From: GCA-003244245 sp036266995
GTDB lineage: Bacteria; Actinomycetota; Actinomycetes; Mycobacteriales; Pseudonocardiaceae
Reading direction: 5' to 3'
Assembly: GCA_036266995.1 (NCBI GenBank)
Contig: DATAWX010000106.1
Coordinates: 23,268-87,267, forward strand
DNA: 64,000 nucleotides
In this document: in pieces, positions 1-8,344 of the stretch
How the letters are laid out: every line of letters begins with the position of its first letter
How positions within the stretch are numbered: the stretch's first letter is position 1
Translations under genes and position numbers: made by a program
Notes under the pieces: model-generated
What the model was told of the DNA's origin: nothing
Database searches by the model: none
What the model saw: only the letters and a program-made list of their open reading frames with translations

Positions 1-550
1 TCTCGTAGTGCGCCCCCCAGCCGGTCTTCTTCGGAATCCTTACCTCGACGAGCACCTCGTCGGGCCCCACCGCCGTGGTGAACAGATCGACGAAGAACTC
101 CCCGACCGGCACGGTGCGCCGGCCGCCAGGCCCGACGATGACCATCTCGCAGTCCAGCGCCACCGCCGGGGCCAACAGGTCACCAGCGGGGTCAGCGTGC
201 ACCAGAGCGCCGCCGAGGGTCCCGCGGTGCCGGATCTGCGGATCGCCCACCGTCTGGGTGGCCAGCGCCAACAACGCGGCATGCTCCTCGATCAGCGCAT
301 CGTTGATCACGTCGTGGTGCGTGGTCATCGCCCCGACCACGATGGCATCGCCGTCATCACGCACCCCACGCAACTCACGGATCTTGTTCAAGTCCACCAG
401 GGTCGTCGGGGTGGCAAGCCGCAACCGGAGCACCGGCACCAGACTCTGGCCCCCGGCGAGAATTTTGGCGTCCTCGCCGGCCTGGGACAGCACCTGCACC
501 GCTTCCTGCACCGACGATGCGGCGACGTAGTCGAACGCTGACGGGATCAC
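1..550 (-). CDS. coxM: FAD-binding medium subunit of a CoxSLM-type molybdenum hydroxylase (partial)
   Basis: This is the FAD subunit that passes electrons from the iron-sulfur subunit to the quinone or oxygen acceptor in xanthine oxidase-family enzymes. Reading from a GTG at 550, the N-terminal PCMH-type FAD domain is clear: an AGGQSLVP loop near residue 33 and a RHRGTLGG motif near residue 110, both flavin-contacting motifs of CoxM proteins. About 183 codons are present before the window edge, so the C-terminal third is missing. The GTG overlaps the coxL stop as GTGA, which indicates translational coupling and places it last in an S-L-M operon. The substrate cannot be told from this subunit. 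Confidence 0.9.
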   Translation of the reverse strand, partial: MIPSAFDYVAASSVQEAVQVLSQAGEDAKILAGGQSLVPVLRLRLATPTTLVDLNKIRELRGVRDDGDAIVVGAMTTHHDVINDALIEEHAALLALATQTVGDPQIRHRGTLGGALVHADPAGDLLAPAVALDCEMVIVGPGGRRTVPVGEFFVDLFTTAVGPDEVLVEVRIPKKTGWGAHYE

Positions 551-3021
551 TCGGCACCTCCCTGCTGCGCATCGATGGAGCCCAACCCGCCACCGGCAGC
601 GGCCTCGGTGGCGTGCTCCGACGTGGATTTGACGGCTCCGCGAGCTGACTGCACCGCTCGCCATACCCGTTGCGGCGAGCACGGCATGTCGATGTTGGTG
701 ACGCCGAGGTGACGCACCGCATCCAACACGGCGTTGACCACCGCGGGAGTAGAGGCGATGGTGCCGGCCTCCCCGACACCCTTGACACCCAGAGGATTTG
801 AGGTTGCGGGGGTTACGGTCCGGTCGGTGGTGAAACTAGGCAGGTCCGCAGCAGAGGGCACCAGGTAGTCGGCCAGCGTGCCGGTGACCAAGGTGCCGCT
901 CTCGTCGTGCACGGCCTCCTCGAACAATGCCTGCGCGATGCCCTGGGCTAGGCCCCCGTGGATCTGCCCCTCGACAATCAGCGGGTTCACCACGGTTCCG
1001 ACATCGTCTACACAGACGTAGCTGCGGATCTTCACCCAGCCGGTCTCGGTGTCCACCTCGGCCGCGCAGAAATGGGTACCGTGCGGGAAGGAGAAGTTTT
1101 CCGGGTCGAAGGTGGCGTCGGAGTCCAGTGACGGCTCCATCCCCTCGGGGAAATTGTGTGAAGTGAACGTCGCGAACGCCACCTCCTGAATGGTGGTGGA
1201 TCGGTCAGTTCCCTTGATGATGAACTTGCCATTGTGGAACTGGAGATCTTGCTCAGAGCACTCGAGAAGATGAGCGGCGACCTTGCGGGCCTTCTCGATC
1301 ACCTTATCCGCTGCATTGACCACCGCGATGCCGCCGACGACCAGCGACCGGGAACCGTAGGTGTCCAATCCCTTAGACGAGCTCTGGGTGTCGCCGTGCA
1401 GCACCTCGACGTCCTCGAAGGGAACGCCCAGTTTGTGGGCAATGAGCTGACTCCAGGCCGTCTCGTGGCCCTGGCCGTGGGGGGAAGTGCCGGTGACGAC
1501 CTCGACCTTGCCGGTGGCCAGCATCCGGATGCTGGCGTGCTCCCAGCCACCGGCGCTGGCACCAAGCGCGCCGAGCAGGCGAGACGGTGCAAGGCCACAC
1601 ACCTCGGTGTAGGTCGAGATGCCGATGCCCAGCTGCACCGAGTCGTTTGCCTCCCGGCGGCGCCGCTGCTCGGCGCGCAGACCGTCATAATCGAATAGCT
1701 CCGTGGCGCGCGCGGTGGCCGCCTCATAGTTGCCGGAGTCGTAAATCAGCCCGGCTGCGTTGGTGTAGGGAAATTCGTCGTGCGGGATCCAGTTCTGCTT
1801 ACGCAGATCCAGTGGATCCCGGCCCAGCTCGACGGCGAGTTCATCCATGATCCGTTCGATGGCGAACGTGGCCTCTGGCCGCCCGGCACCCCGGTAAGCA
1901 TCGGTCCACGTCTTGTTCGTAAACACGTCGGTGCAGGTGAACTTGTATGCCGGGATCTTGTAGATGGCCGGGAAGATGAAGCCGCCGAACGGCGGGCACG
2001 CCGGGCTGAGCAGCCCCAAGTAGGCACCCATGTCGGCGGTCAGCTCGCCCTTCAGCGCGGTGACCGTTCCATCCTTCTTGGCTGCGATCGTGATGTCCTG
2101 GATTTGGTCACGACCGTGATGCCCGGACACCATGGACTCTGACCGCGTCTCGGTCCACTTCACCGGCTTGCCCGTTCGCCGAGCGATTAGCACGCTGAGG
2201 AACTCCTCCGGTATCACCTGGAGCTTGCCGCCGAACCCACCGCCAACGTCCGGTGCGATGACCCGGATCTTGTGCTCGGGCAGCCCCAGGCACAGCGCGG
2301 TCATCGTCTTGACGATGTGCGGCACCTGGGTGGACGACCACATGGTCAGCTGCTCGCCGGTCGGGTCGACCACGACCGAGCGGGGCTCCATGAATGCGGG
2401 AATCAGTCGCTGCTGGCGGAACCGGCGCTTAACGACGATCGAATCAGGGTCGGCCTCGGCCACGGCGATCGCCTCATCGGCGTTGCCACCGGTGCCGGCC
2501 ACGGCTGAATCCAATGAGAAGAAGGCCCACTTGTTGCTGCCGTAGTCCGGATGCACCACCGTTGAGTCGGTCAACGCCGCCTCCATGTCCAGCACCGGCT
2601 CCAGGGGGTCATAGTCGACCTGGATGGCATCGGCAGCGTCCTTGGCAGCGGCCGCGCTACGGGCAACCACCACCGCCACGATCTCACCGGCGAAGCGGAC
2701 CGTATCGCTCGCAATCGACACATGCCGCGGCGGTGTGGCATCGGCATTGATGGGGAAGACGCACGGCAGACCGGACTGCTCGGCGTCGAGGTCAGCGCCG
2801 GTGTAAACGGCGATGACGCCGGGCAGCTGCTTGGCCGCCTCAATATCAATCCCGGTGATCGTGGCGCTGGCGAACGGGCTGCGCACCATAGCGAGGTGCA
2901 ACATCCCCGGTAGCGTGATGTTGTCCGTCCAGCGGGTCCGGCCGGTGATCAGCCGGGCATCCTCTTTGCGCTTGCGGGCCCGACCGAACTCCGAGGTCGC
3001 GGGCTGCGCGGTGGTGGTCAT
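547..3021 (-). CDS. coxL: Form II CoxL-like molybdopterin hydroxylase large subunit
   Basis: This is the 824-residue catalytic subunit of a xanthine oxidase-family hydroxylase that binds molybdopterin cytosine dinucleotide. The two halves of the fold are present: the aldehyde oxidase a/b hammerhead domain (about residues 20-150) and the molybdopterin-binding domain after it. The active-site loop reads AYRGAGR. True aerobic CO dehydrogenases (form I) carry AYxCSFR with the copper-ligating cysteine, so this is form II. The catalytic glutamate is in KGVGEAGT near residue 755. The start ATG overlaps the coxS stop (TGATG). Form II enzymes have mostly unknown substrates, so CO oxidation should not be assumed. 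Confidence 0.92.
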   Translation of the reverse strand: MTTTAQPATSEFGRARKRKEDARLITGRTRWTDNITLPGMLHLAMVRSPFASATITGIDIEAAKQLPGVIAVYTGADLDAEQSGLPCVFPINADATPPRHVSIASDTVRFAGEIVAVVVARSAAAAKDAADAIQVDYDPLEPVLDMEAALTDSTVVHPDYGSNKWAFFSLDSAVAGTGGNADEAIAVAEADPDSIVVKRRFRQQRLIPAFMEPRSVVVDPTGEQLTMWSSTQVPHIVKTMTALCLGLPEHKIRVIAPDVGGGFGGKLQVIPEEFLSVLIARRTGKPVKWTETRSESMVSGHHGRDQIQDITIAAKKDGTVTALKGELTADMGAYLGLLSPACPPFGGFIFPAIYKIPAYKFTCTDVFTNKTWTDAYRGAGRPEATFAIERIMDELAVELGRDPLDLRKQNWIPHDEFPYTNAAGLIYDSGNYEAATARATELFDYDGLRAEQRRRREANDSVQLGIGISTYTEVCGLAPSRLLGALGASAGGWEHASIRMLATGKVEVVTGTSPHGQGHETAWSQLIAHKLGVPFEDVEVLHGDTQSSSKGLDTYGSRSLVVGGIAVVNAADKVIEKARKVAAHLLECSEQDLQFHNGKFIIKGTDRSTTIQEVAFATFTSHNFPEGMEPSLDSDATFDPENFSFPHGTHFCAAEVDTETGWVKIRSYVCVDDVGTVVNPLIVEGQIHGGLAQGIAQALFEEAVHDESGTLVTGTLADYLVPSAADLPSFTTDRTVTPATSNPLGVKGVGEAGTIASTPAVVNAVLDAVRHLGVTNIDMPCSPQRVWRAVQSARGAVKSTSEHATEAAAGGGLGSIDAQQGGAE

Positions 3022-3551
3022 CAGTTACCCCCTCCGGCGACGGTGCTGGGCCGGCGTGCGGACACCTCGTTGGGCGCGCTGGCAGCCGGCTTCATCTTCT
3101 GCGCCGCGTCGAGTACGGCACGCACGATGTTCTGATAACCGGTGCAGCGGCAGAGGTTGCCCTCCAGTCCCGCTCGCACGCCGCGCTCGTCGGGGTCGGG
3201 ATCGTCGCCGAGCAGGTCGATCGCCTGCATGACCATGCCTGGGGTGCAGAAGCCGCACTGCAGGGCGTGGTTGTCGTGGAAGGCCTGCTGCATCGGGTGC
3301 AGCCGCCCGTCGCGGACCAGGCCTTCGATGGTCGTGATCTCACTACCGTCGACCTGGACGGCGAAGACCGAGCAGGACTTCACGCTCCGGCCATCGAGGT
3401 GCACGGTGCAGGCACCACAGTTGCTGGTGTCGCAGCCGACTACGGTTCCGACCTTTCCCAGCCTCTCCCGCAGGTAGTGCACCAGGAGAGTTCGTGGTTC
3501 GACGTCGTCGACGTAGGAGATGCCGTCAACCATGACCGTGATGCGTGTCAC
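3021..3551 (-). CDS. coxS: 2Fe-2S small subunit of the CoxSLM-type hydroxylase
   Basis: This iron-sulfur electron-transfer subunit carries two [2Fe-2S] clusters. The plant-ferredoxin-type N-terminal cluster is in CDTSNCGACTVHLDG with a later Cys, and the C-terminal helical cluster is in CGFCTPGMVM and LCRCTGYQNIV. I chose the GTG at 3551 because GAGGAG lies 8 bases upstream and the product (176 residues) has the usual length. An upstream in-frame start at 3656 would add 35 residues with no family counterpart. It is the first gene of the S-L-M operon, the order typical of form II clusters (form I is M-S-L). Confidence 0.92.
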   Translation of the reverse strand: MTRITVMVDGISYVDDVEPRTLLVHYLRERLGKVGTVVGCDTSNCGACTVHLDGRSVKSCSVFAVQVDGSEITTIEGLVRDGRLHPMQQAFHDNHALQCGFCTPGMVMQAIDLLGDDPDPDERGVRAGLEGNLCRCTGYQNIVRAVLDAAQKMKPAASAPNEVSARRPSTVAGGGN

Positions 3552-3643
3552 GAGCCAACTCCTCGCCCGGTCGGGGCTGCCGACCGCATGTGGTGGGTGA
3601 CTCCCGGCGACCGGGATCACCGAGATACCGCCACGGTGTTGTG

Positions 3644-3655
3644 TGACGGATGTCA
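3644..3655. promoter_or_regulatory. Inverted repeat upstream of the coxSLM operon
   Basis: The 447-base gap between coxS and the HNH gene (3552-3998) has no convincing gene. It contains the dyad TGACggatGTCA at 3644-3655, about 95 bases upstream of the coxS start. This is a candidate operator for a dimeric regulator of the cox operon. No regulator gene is adjacent and no promoter hexamers are convincing. Confidence 0.3.
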
Positions 3656-3998
3656 CTCATCCCACCGCGCTGTCCACCCCGCCGCAACGGCAGCCACGTA
3701 CGAGAAAACCGCAGGTCAGACCTGAGGTAACCGATCCGTTGACAAGCCCCGCAACTGCGCACCCCGCTCCGAAAGACTCTCCGCGAATGCGGCCGAACGG
3801 CCCAAAACCCGTTAATCAAACGCCACCCGAATGGGTGACTTGGCCGATGAACGCACTAGGCCCTCCGGACTCAACCACGGGGAGTTCTGCGGGCGAGGCC
3901 GGAGAACTCTGCTGTCGATGTCGGGTCTCAGTGCACCCGGGATGCGGACGTGTGCCAGCGCCGCCAAGCATCCAGCGAATGGTGCAAGCGAACCGACG

Positions 3999-5276
3999 TC
4001 AGCAGCGGAGCGGGTTGTGTAGTGGGGTGCGGGCTGGGTCGATGATCGCGGGTGGGATGAATTCGACGCGGCCGGGGTGGATGAGGATTTCCCAGCCGGC
4101 GTGATGCACGTGCCGATGATGCGCTTCACAGAGCAGTACGCAATTTTCGACACTGGTTTCACCATTATCGATCCAGTGCCGGCAATGATGCGCCTCGCAC
4201 ATTCCCGGGGGCCGATCACAGCCTGGAAAAACACACCCGCGGTCCCGCGCGACCAGCGCTCGGCGAATCGACAGGGGAACGGTCCGCATGGCCCGGCCGA
4301 CGTCGAGGGGTTCGGATTTCCCACCCAGCACCACCGGGATTATTTTCGCGTCACACGCCCATCGTCTCGCTTCGGCTGCGCTGATCTGGGTCCCGTAGTC
4401 CAGAGTCGCGACCCCGAGGCCGGTGCGCAGGGCGTCCCAGTCGATGGTCACAGTCAGGTGCGGGGGTTCCCCAGCGGTGCTGGGGCAGTCCTGCGCGGCG
4501 CGAGCCAGCCCGCAGACCTCCAACAGGGCGTCCGCGTTGCGCTGCCGGGTCGTGCGCTCATCGCGGATGCCCGCGGTGGCGGGTCGGGGTGCGGCAAGTT
4601 GTTCGATCAACGACCGGAACGCGGCACGGTGTTCGGGTTCGAGGTATCCCTCCAGCCCGAGCCGCCCATCTCTGCGATCCCACAACCGCAACTCCCCCGC
4701 CGCCGGGTCAGGTTGCGTCTGGTCGTGGGGCTCTGGACCGTCCGGGTCGAGACACGCAAGAATGCGCTGGCCGATCTTGTGCAGCGAGGTCGGGTGGAAG
4801 GATCGGGCGTGGCGGGCCAGGTCGGCTTCGGCAGCGTCGCGCTCCACGGCGCTGACCGAGGCGGGGATCGAGGTCATCGTCTCGGTGATCACCCGGACGT
4901 GCCCGGGGCCGATCTCCCCGGCGGCCAGCGCCGCAGCGGTGTTCGGCAGCACCGGGGCCAGCACTTCACCACCCAACGTCCGACGCGCAGAGAGCTGGGT
5001 GGCGTGCGCAACGCGGGCGCCGGCCTCGGTCGCGGAGAGGTTCAACATCCCAGCGAGGAGTTGTTTGGTGTTGCGGAATCCGGCGGTAGTCGCGATGCTG
5101 CGGGATTCCAGTTCAGCGACTATATCCAGCATCACCGAATACACCATCCGCGACACCGACTCAATGTCCCGGACCTGATCCGGCAACCCCGCGTCATCGC
5201 AGCGGACAATGGACTGACGCCACTGGTCGAGACAAGCAACCATCGCCTGCCTCGGGTCCAGCTGCGTCTCTATCAC
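3999..5276 (-). CDS. DUF222 / HNH endonuclease domain protein (13E12 repeat family type)
   Basis: This 425-residue protein has the two-part layout of the actinobacterial 13E12/DUF222 family. A long helical DUF222 domain covers about residues 20-300, and a C-terminal HNH nuclease domain covers about 340-395. The HNH motif is intact: CVFPGCDRPPGMCEAHHC followed by W-x-NGETSVENCVLLCEAHH and H. The zinc cysteines and catalytic histidines are therefore retained. The start is a GTG. Such proteins are highly multicopy in actinomycetes and their role is unknown. No flanking repeats or attachment sites were seen, so a mobile element is not claimed. Confidence 0.85.
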   Translation of the reverse strand: MIETQLDPRQAMVACLDQWRQSIVRCDDAGLPDQVRDIESVSRMVYSVMLDIVAELESRSIATTAGFRNTKQLLAGMLNLSATEAGARVAHATQLSARRTLGGEVLAPVLPNTAAALAAGEIGPGHVRVITETMTSIPASVSAVERDAAEADLARHARSFHPTSLHKIGQRILACLDPDGPEPHDQTQPDPAAGELRLWDRRDGRLGLEGYLEPEHRAAFRSLIEQLAAPRPATAGIRDERTTRQRNADALLEVCGLARAAQDCPSTAGEPPHLTVTIDWDALRTGLGVATLDYGTQISAAEARRWACDAKIIPVVLGGKSEPLDVGRAMRTVPLSIRRALVARDRGCVFPGCDRPPGMCEAHHCRHWIDNGETSVENCVLLCEAHHRHVHHAGWEILIHPGRVEFIPPAIIDPARTPLHNPLRC

Positions 5277-5304
5277 GCCACCATTGTCGCACCCACCACT
5301 GACA

Positions 5305-5839
5305 ATCTCGGGGGTTCACGAAATCCGCCGACGGACGAATTTCAACGCCTCGATCAGTCTGGTGGTCGGCCACGCTGGCACGCAAGCTGTCGATCGCGCG
5401 GCCTCTGGTGTCGGCGTCAAGGTCACGCACCACCGGAGCACATGGCCTCGGCGATGTTGGCGAACGCGACCGCAGGATCGCCGAAGAACATCGCCCCGTG
5501 CCGGCTGATGGCGATGTCGAAGGTTTGGTCGGGAAAGGGATGGACCTGGGCGTCGGCCTGGAGGAACGTCGCGCGCGAGGACAGATCCACTCCGAGTGCC
5601 GACCCGCCGGCGGCACATCGCGCGGCATCTCGGGTCGTCTGCCCGTTACCGCACCCGATGTCGAGCACGTTTGTGGTCGCCTCGATCGCTGCTGCGGCGA
5701 GGAACTGGTCGTGGTAGCCGGCGAGCCCTTCTTCGAAGCGGTCGGCGTGGGCTGCCCAGTAAGCGCCGGCATCGCCATCCCATTCGCTTAGCTGCTCGAC
5801 ATTGGAGGAGCCAACCTCTGCTGGGGCGTTCTCGGTCAT
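5305..5839 (-). pseudogene. Decayed SAM-dependent methyltransferase
   Basis: An ATG at 5839 with GGGGAGACC upstream opens a class I methyltransferase: AAHADRFEEGLAGYHDQFL, then motif I NVLDIGCGNGQTTRDAA and motif II GVDLSS. The open frame stops at 5423 after 138 residues, while intact relatives run to about 250-280. Two losses are visible. Motif II runs straight into ATFLQADAQVHPF, dropping about 17 residues. After IAEAM the central C-terminal part is missing. The family's C-terminal end (DADTRGRAIDSLRASVADHQ and on) follows in another frame from 5424 down to about 5305. This is a reductive pseudogene with an internal deletion and a frameshift. It lies 16 bases after the SDR gene and was probably cotranscribed with it. 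Confidence 0.75.
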
Positions 5840-5855
5840 CGGTCTCCCCTGCGGT

Positions 5856-6743
5856 TCACTCGGTTGGGCAGCAGATCGCTGCTCGTAACCTCGGAGGTAT
5901 CCGCTTCTCCAGACCAAAGGGTTCGAGGTGCTCGTCCAGGATGCCGTCGAAGGCCGCGGCGATGTCCTCGGTGTCCCAGCCCGTGCACCGCAGGACCGGC
6001 TCCTTGATCGCTGGCTGGCGCACGATGTGCAGCTTGTCCCCCGTGCACCGGATGAGCTGCCCGGTGATCCCGTCGGCGAGATCCGACAGTAGGTAGGTGA
6101 CCAGTGGCGCCACCCGTTCCGGGGTGTGCTCACGGGTACAGCGCAACTGAGCGGCCGGGGAACGCTCCACCAACCGGGTCCAGGCCAGCGGGCAGACACC
6201 GTTGACCCGAATCCCCGCCTCCTCCAGATCCAGCGCCCAGGCGTAGGTAAGCGACGCGACTGCGCCTTTAGAGGCCGAGTAGGCGCCCGCTCGACGCTGA
6301 CCGAACGACGCCCCCGACGAGATGTTGACGATCGATCCGCCACCCTGTGCACGCATCACTTTCGCGGCCGCGATGCCGCAATAGAGCACTCCCATGACGT
6401 TGACCTCGATGACGTCGCGGGCGGCGCCGCTGTCTTCCTCCCAGGGTGGTACCTCGTGGGGGCCGAGTGCGGCGTTGTTCACCAGACCGTCCACCCTGCC
6501 GAACTCCACCCGGCACCGCTCAATGATCCTGCTGGCCTGGCCCGGATCACAGACCGAATGGGTGTTGAAGACCGCCTGGCCACCATCGCGGACTATCCGG
6601 TCCGCGACCGCCTCAGCCAGTTCGCCGTCGACATCGTTGACCACTACGCAAGCACCGGACCGGGCGGCATGCAGCGCATAAGCCTCCCCCAGGCCCTGAC
6701 CGGCTCCAGTGATCACTACCGCCTTGCCTTCGAGAATGGCCAT
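5856..6743 (-). CDS. SDR family NAD(P)-dependent oxidoreductase
   Basis: This classical short-chain dehydrogenase has 295 residues, longer than the usual 250 because of a C-terminal extension of about 50 residues. It has the Rossmann motif TGAGQGLG (residues 12-19), NNAALG at about 88, the catalytic serine in NISSGAS and the YSASKG active-site Tyr/Lys pair. The motif following VNDVDG suggests NAD(H) preference because of the acidic residue after beta-2. The substrate is unknown. It precedes the methyltransferase pseudogene and lies downstream of map in the same direction, separated by a 220-base repeat-containing gap. Confidence 0.85.
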   Translation of the reverse strand: MAILEGKAVVITGAGQGLGEAYALHAARSGACVVVNDVDGELAEAVADRIVRDGGQAVFNTHSVCDPGQASRIIERCRVEFGRVDGLVNNAALGPHEVPPWEEDSGAARDVIEVNVMGVLYCGIAAAKVMRAQGGGSIVNISSGASFGQRRAGAYSASKGAVASLTYAWALDLEEAGIRVNGVCPLAWTRLVERSPAAQLRCTREHTPERVAPLVTYLLSDLADGITGQLIRCTGDKLHIVRQPAIKEPVLRCTGWDTEDIAAAFDGILDEHLEPFGLEKRIPPRLRAAICCPTE

Positions 6744-6883
6744 GTCCGCCCGCCTTTCGCGGTAGCCGGTGCCCGATTGCCCGGCCGTGCTACCAGTCTC
6801 CGACGGAAGGCATCGCCAGCGGGCCGAGGTTCAACGAAGGGTCACACCGCGGCGCCGAGCGGATGGGGTCGTTCGCCCAACGA

Positions 6884-6967
6884 GTACAGCCGGGCTAGTC
6901 GCGTGGATACACTCGGGCTAGTCACCGCAGGTACAGTCGGACCAGTCGCGGTGGTACAGCCGGCTAT
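6884..6967. repeat. Degenerate tandem repeat, about 23-25 bp, downstream of map
   Basis: Four imperfect copies follow one another at 6884-6905, 6906-6930, 6931-6953 and 6954-6967 (partial). The core is roughly GTACAGYCGGGCTAGTC followed by GCRGTG. The last copy runs into the map stop codon. No hairpin with a T tract is visible, so it does not look like an ordinary terminator. It marks the downstream boundary of the ribosomal superoperon. Confidence 0.6.
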
Positions 6968-7782
6968 TCAACCGTGAGTATCAGCGGACCGTCGACGGTC
7001 ACCGCAATCGAGTGTTCCCAGTGCGCGGCGCGGCAGCCGTCGACGGTCACCACAGTCCAGCCGTCGCCGAGTTCCGCGGTCTTGTCGCCGCCCGCGGTGA
7101 GCATCGGCTCGATCGCCAGGGCCATGCCGGGCACCAACCGGGGGCCGCGGCCGGGACGGCCGACGTTGGGCAGAAACGGGTCCATGTGCATGGCCGTACC
7201 GATTCCGTGGCCACCATAGTCGGCAACGATCCCGTAGGACGTCGCGTGCTCGGCGGCTGCGGCCAGCGCCGCGGACTCCACTGCATGGGAGATGTCGGTC
7301 AACCTGCCACCGGGTTGCGCCGCCGCGATTCCGGCTTCCAACGCCGCTCGACAGGCCGCCGACAGCTGACTGTCGGCCTCGGCAACGGTCCCGATGGCTA
7401 CCGTGACCGCGGCGTCGCCGTGCCAGCCCTCCAGGATCGCACCGCAGTCCAGGGACAGTAGGTCGCCCTCGGCGAGCATCTGCTGGTGGTTCGGAATGCC
7501 GTGCACCACCTGCTCGTTCACCGAGCTGCAGATCGACCCGGGGAACCCGTGGTAACCCTTGAACGACGGCACCGCCCCAGCGTCGCGGATCGACTGCTCC
7601 GCCAACTCGTCCAGCTCACCGGTGCTCACCCCGGCGCGGGCATGGCACTCAAGCAGTCGCAGTGTTCGCGCTACCACTGCACCGGCGGCACGCATCGCTT
7701 CGATTTCGCCGGGCGACTTCAGCTCGATGCTGGCCTTGCCCCGCAACCGTCGTACCACAGCACGCACCCCGCCCCCGGTCAT
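6964..7782 (-). CDS. map: Type I methionine aminopeptidase
   Basis: This enzyme removes N-terminal Met from nascent proteins; it is a dinuclear metal enzyme. It has 272 residues. Metal ligands are in the usual order: D in SLDCGAILEGWHGDAAVT (two Asp), H in GHGIGTAMHMDPFLPN, then E in ALAIEPML and E near the C-terminus. It is the last gene of the secY-adk-map group. The infA-rpmJ-rpsM-rpoA block does not follow here, as in mycobacteria. The first residues before KASIELKSPGEIEAM are arginine-rich and the exact start is uncertain. Confidence 0.95.
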   Translation of the reverse strand: MTGGGVRAVVRRLRGKASIELKSPGEIEAMRAAGAVVARTLRLLECHARAGVSTGELDELAEQSIRDAGAVPSFKGYHGFPGSICSSVNEQVVHGIPNHQQMLAEGDLLSLDCGAILEGWHGDAAVTVAIGTVAEADSQLSAACRAALEAGIAAAQPGGRLTDISHAVESAALAAAAEHATSYGIVADYGGHGIGTAMHMDPFLPNVGRPGRGPRLVPGMALAIEPMLTAGGDKTAELGDGWTVVTVDGCRAAHWEHSIAVTVDGPLILTVE

Positions 7783-7792
7783 CGCACTCTCG

Positions 7793-8344
7793 TCACGCCC
7801 GCGTTCGCAACGCGTGCAGTGCCCTGGCCGTTACCGCCGGCACCGAACCGATCGCTGGCACGGTGACCAACCGATCGGCGTAGAAGTCGAGCAGCGGCGC
7901 AGTCTCCTCGCGATAGAGCTGCTGGCGGTGCCGGATCACGTCCTCGGTGTCATCGCCGCGCCCGCGGGCCAGCAGGCGCGCCACCACCTGTTCCTCAGGT
8001 ACGTCGAACGCCAGCACCGTGTCGATCTCGCAGTCACGCTCGCGCAGCAGATCCTCCAGCACTTCGGCCTGGCTCACCGTTCGGGGGAAGCCGTCGAGCA
8101 GAAATCCCGCGCGGCACACGTCATCGGTAAGCCGTTGCGCGACCATCGCGTTGGTGACCTCGTCGGGTACCAACGCACCGGCCTCCAGGTACTGCTCGAC
8201 CTTCCGACCCAGCTCGGATCGGCGATCGACGTGCGCCCGGAACAGCTCTCCGGTGGAGATGTGCGCCACGCCGAGCTCCTCGCTCAGCACGGCGGCCTGA
8301 GTGCCTTTGCCCGCGCCCGGAGGACCAACGATGAGGATTCGCAC
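7793..8344 (-). CDS. adk: Adenylate kinase
   Basis: This enzyme interconverts ATP + AMP and 2 ADP. The 183-residue protein has the P-loop GPPGAGKGTQ (residues 7-16), the AMP-binding segment ISTGELFRAHV and GFPRTVSQAE. It is the short form without the inserted zinc-type LID domain, as usual in actinobacteria. The start ATG at 8344 overlaps the secY stop by one base, so the two are translationally coupled, and map follows after 10 bases. Confidence 0.96.
   Translation of the reverse strand: MRILIVGPPGAGKGTQAAVLSEELGVAHISTGELFRAHVDRRSELGRKVEQYLEAGALVPDEVTNAMVAQRLTDDVCRAGFLLDGFPRTVSQAEVLEDLLRERDCEIDTVLAFDVPEEQVVARLLARGRGDDTEDVIRHRQQLYREETAPLLDFYADRLVTVPAIGSVPAVTARALHALRTRA

Noticed and set aside
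547..3021. Aerobic carbon monoxide dehydrogenase
   Set aside because: The form I copper-site motif is absent; AYRGAGR marks form II.
3999..5276. DUF222/HNH gene as part of a mobile element or homing intron
   Set aside because: No terminal repeats, target duplications, integrase or interrupted host gene were found around it.
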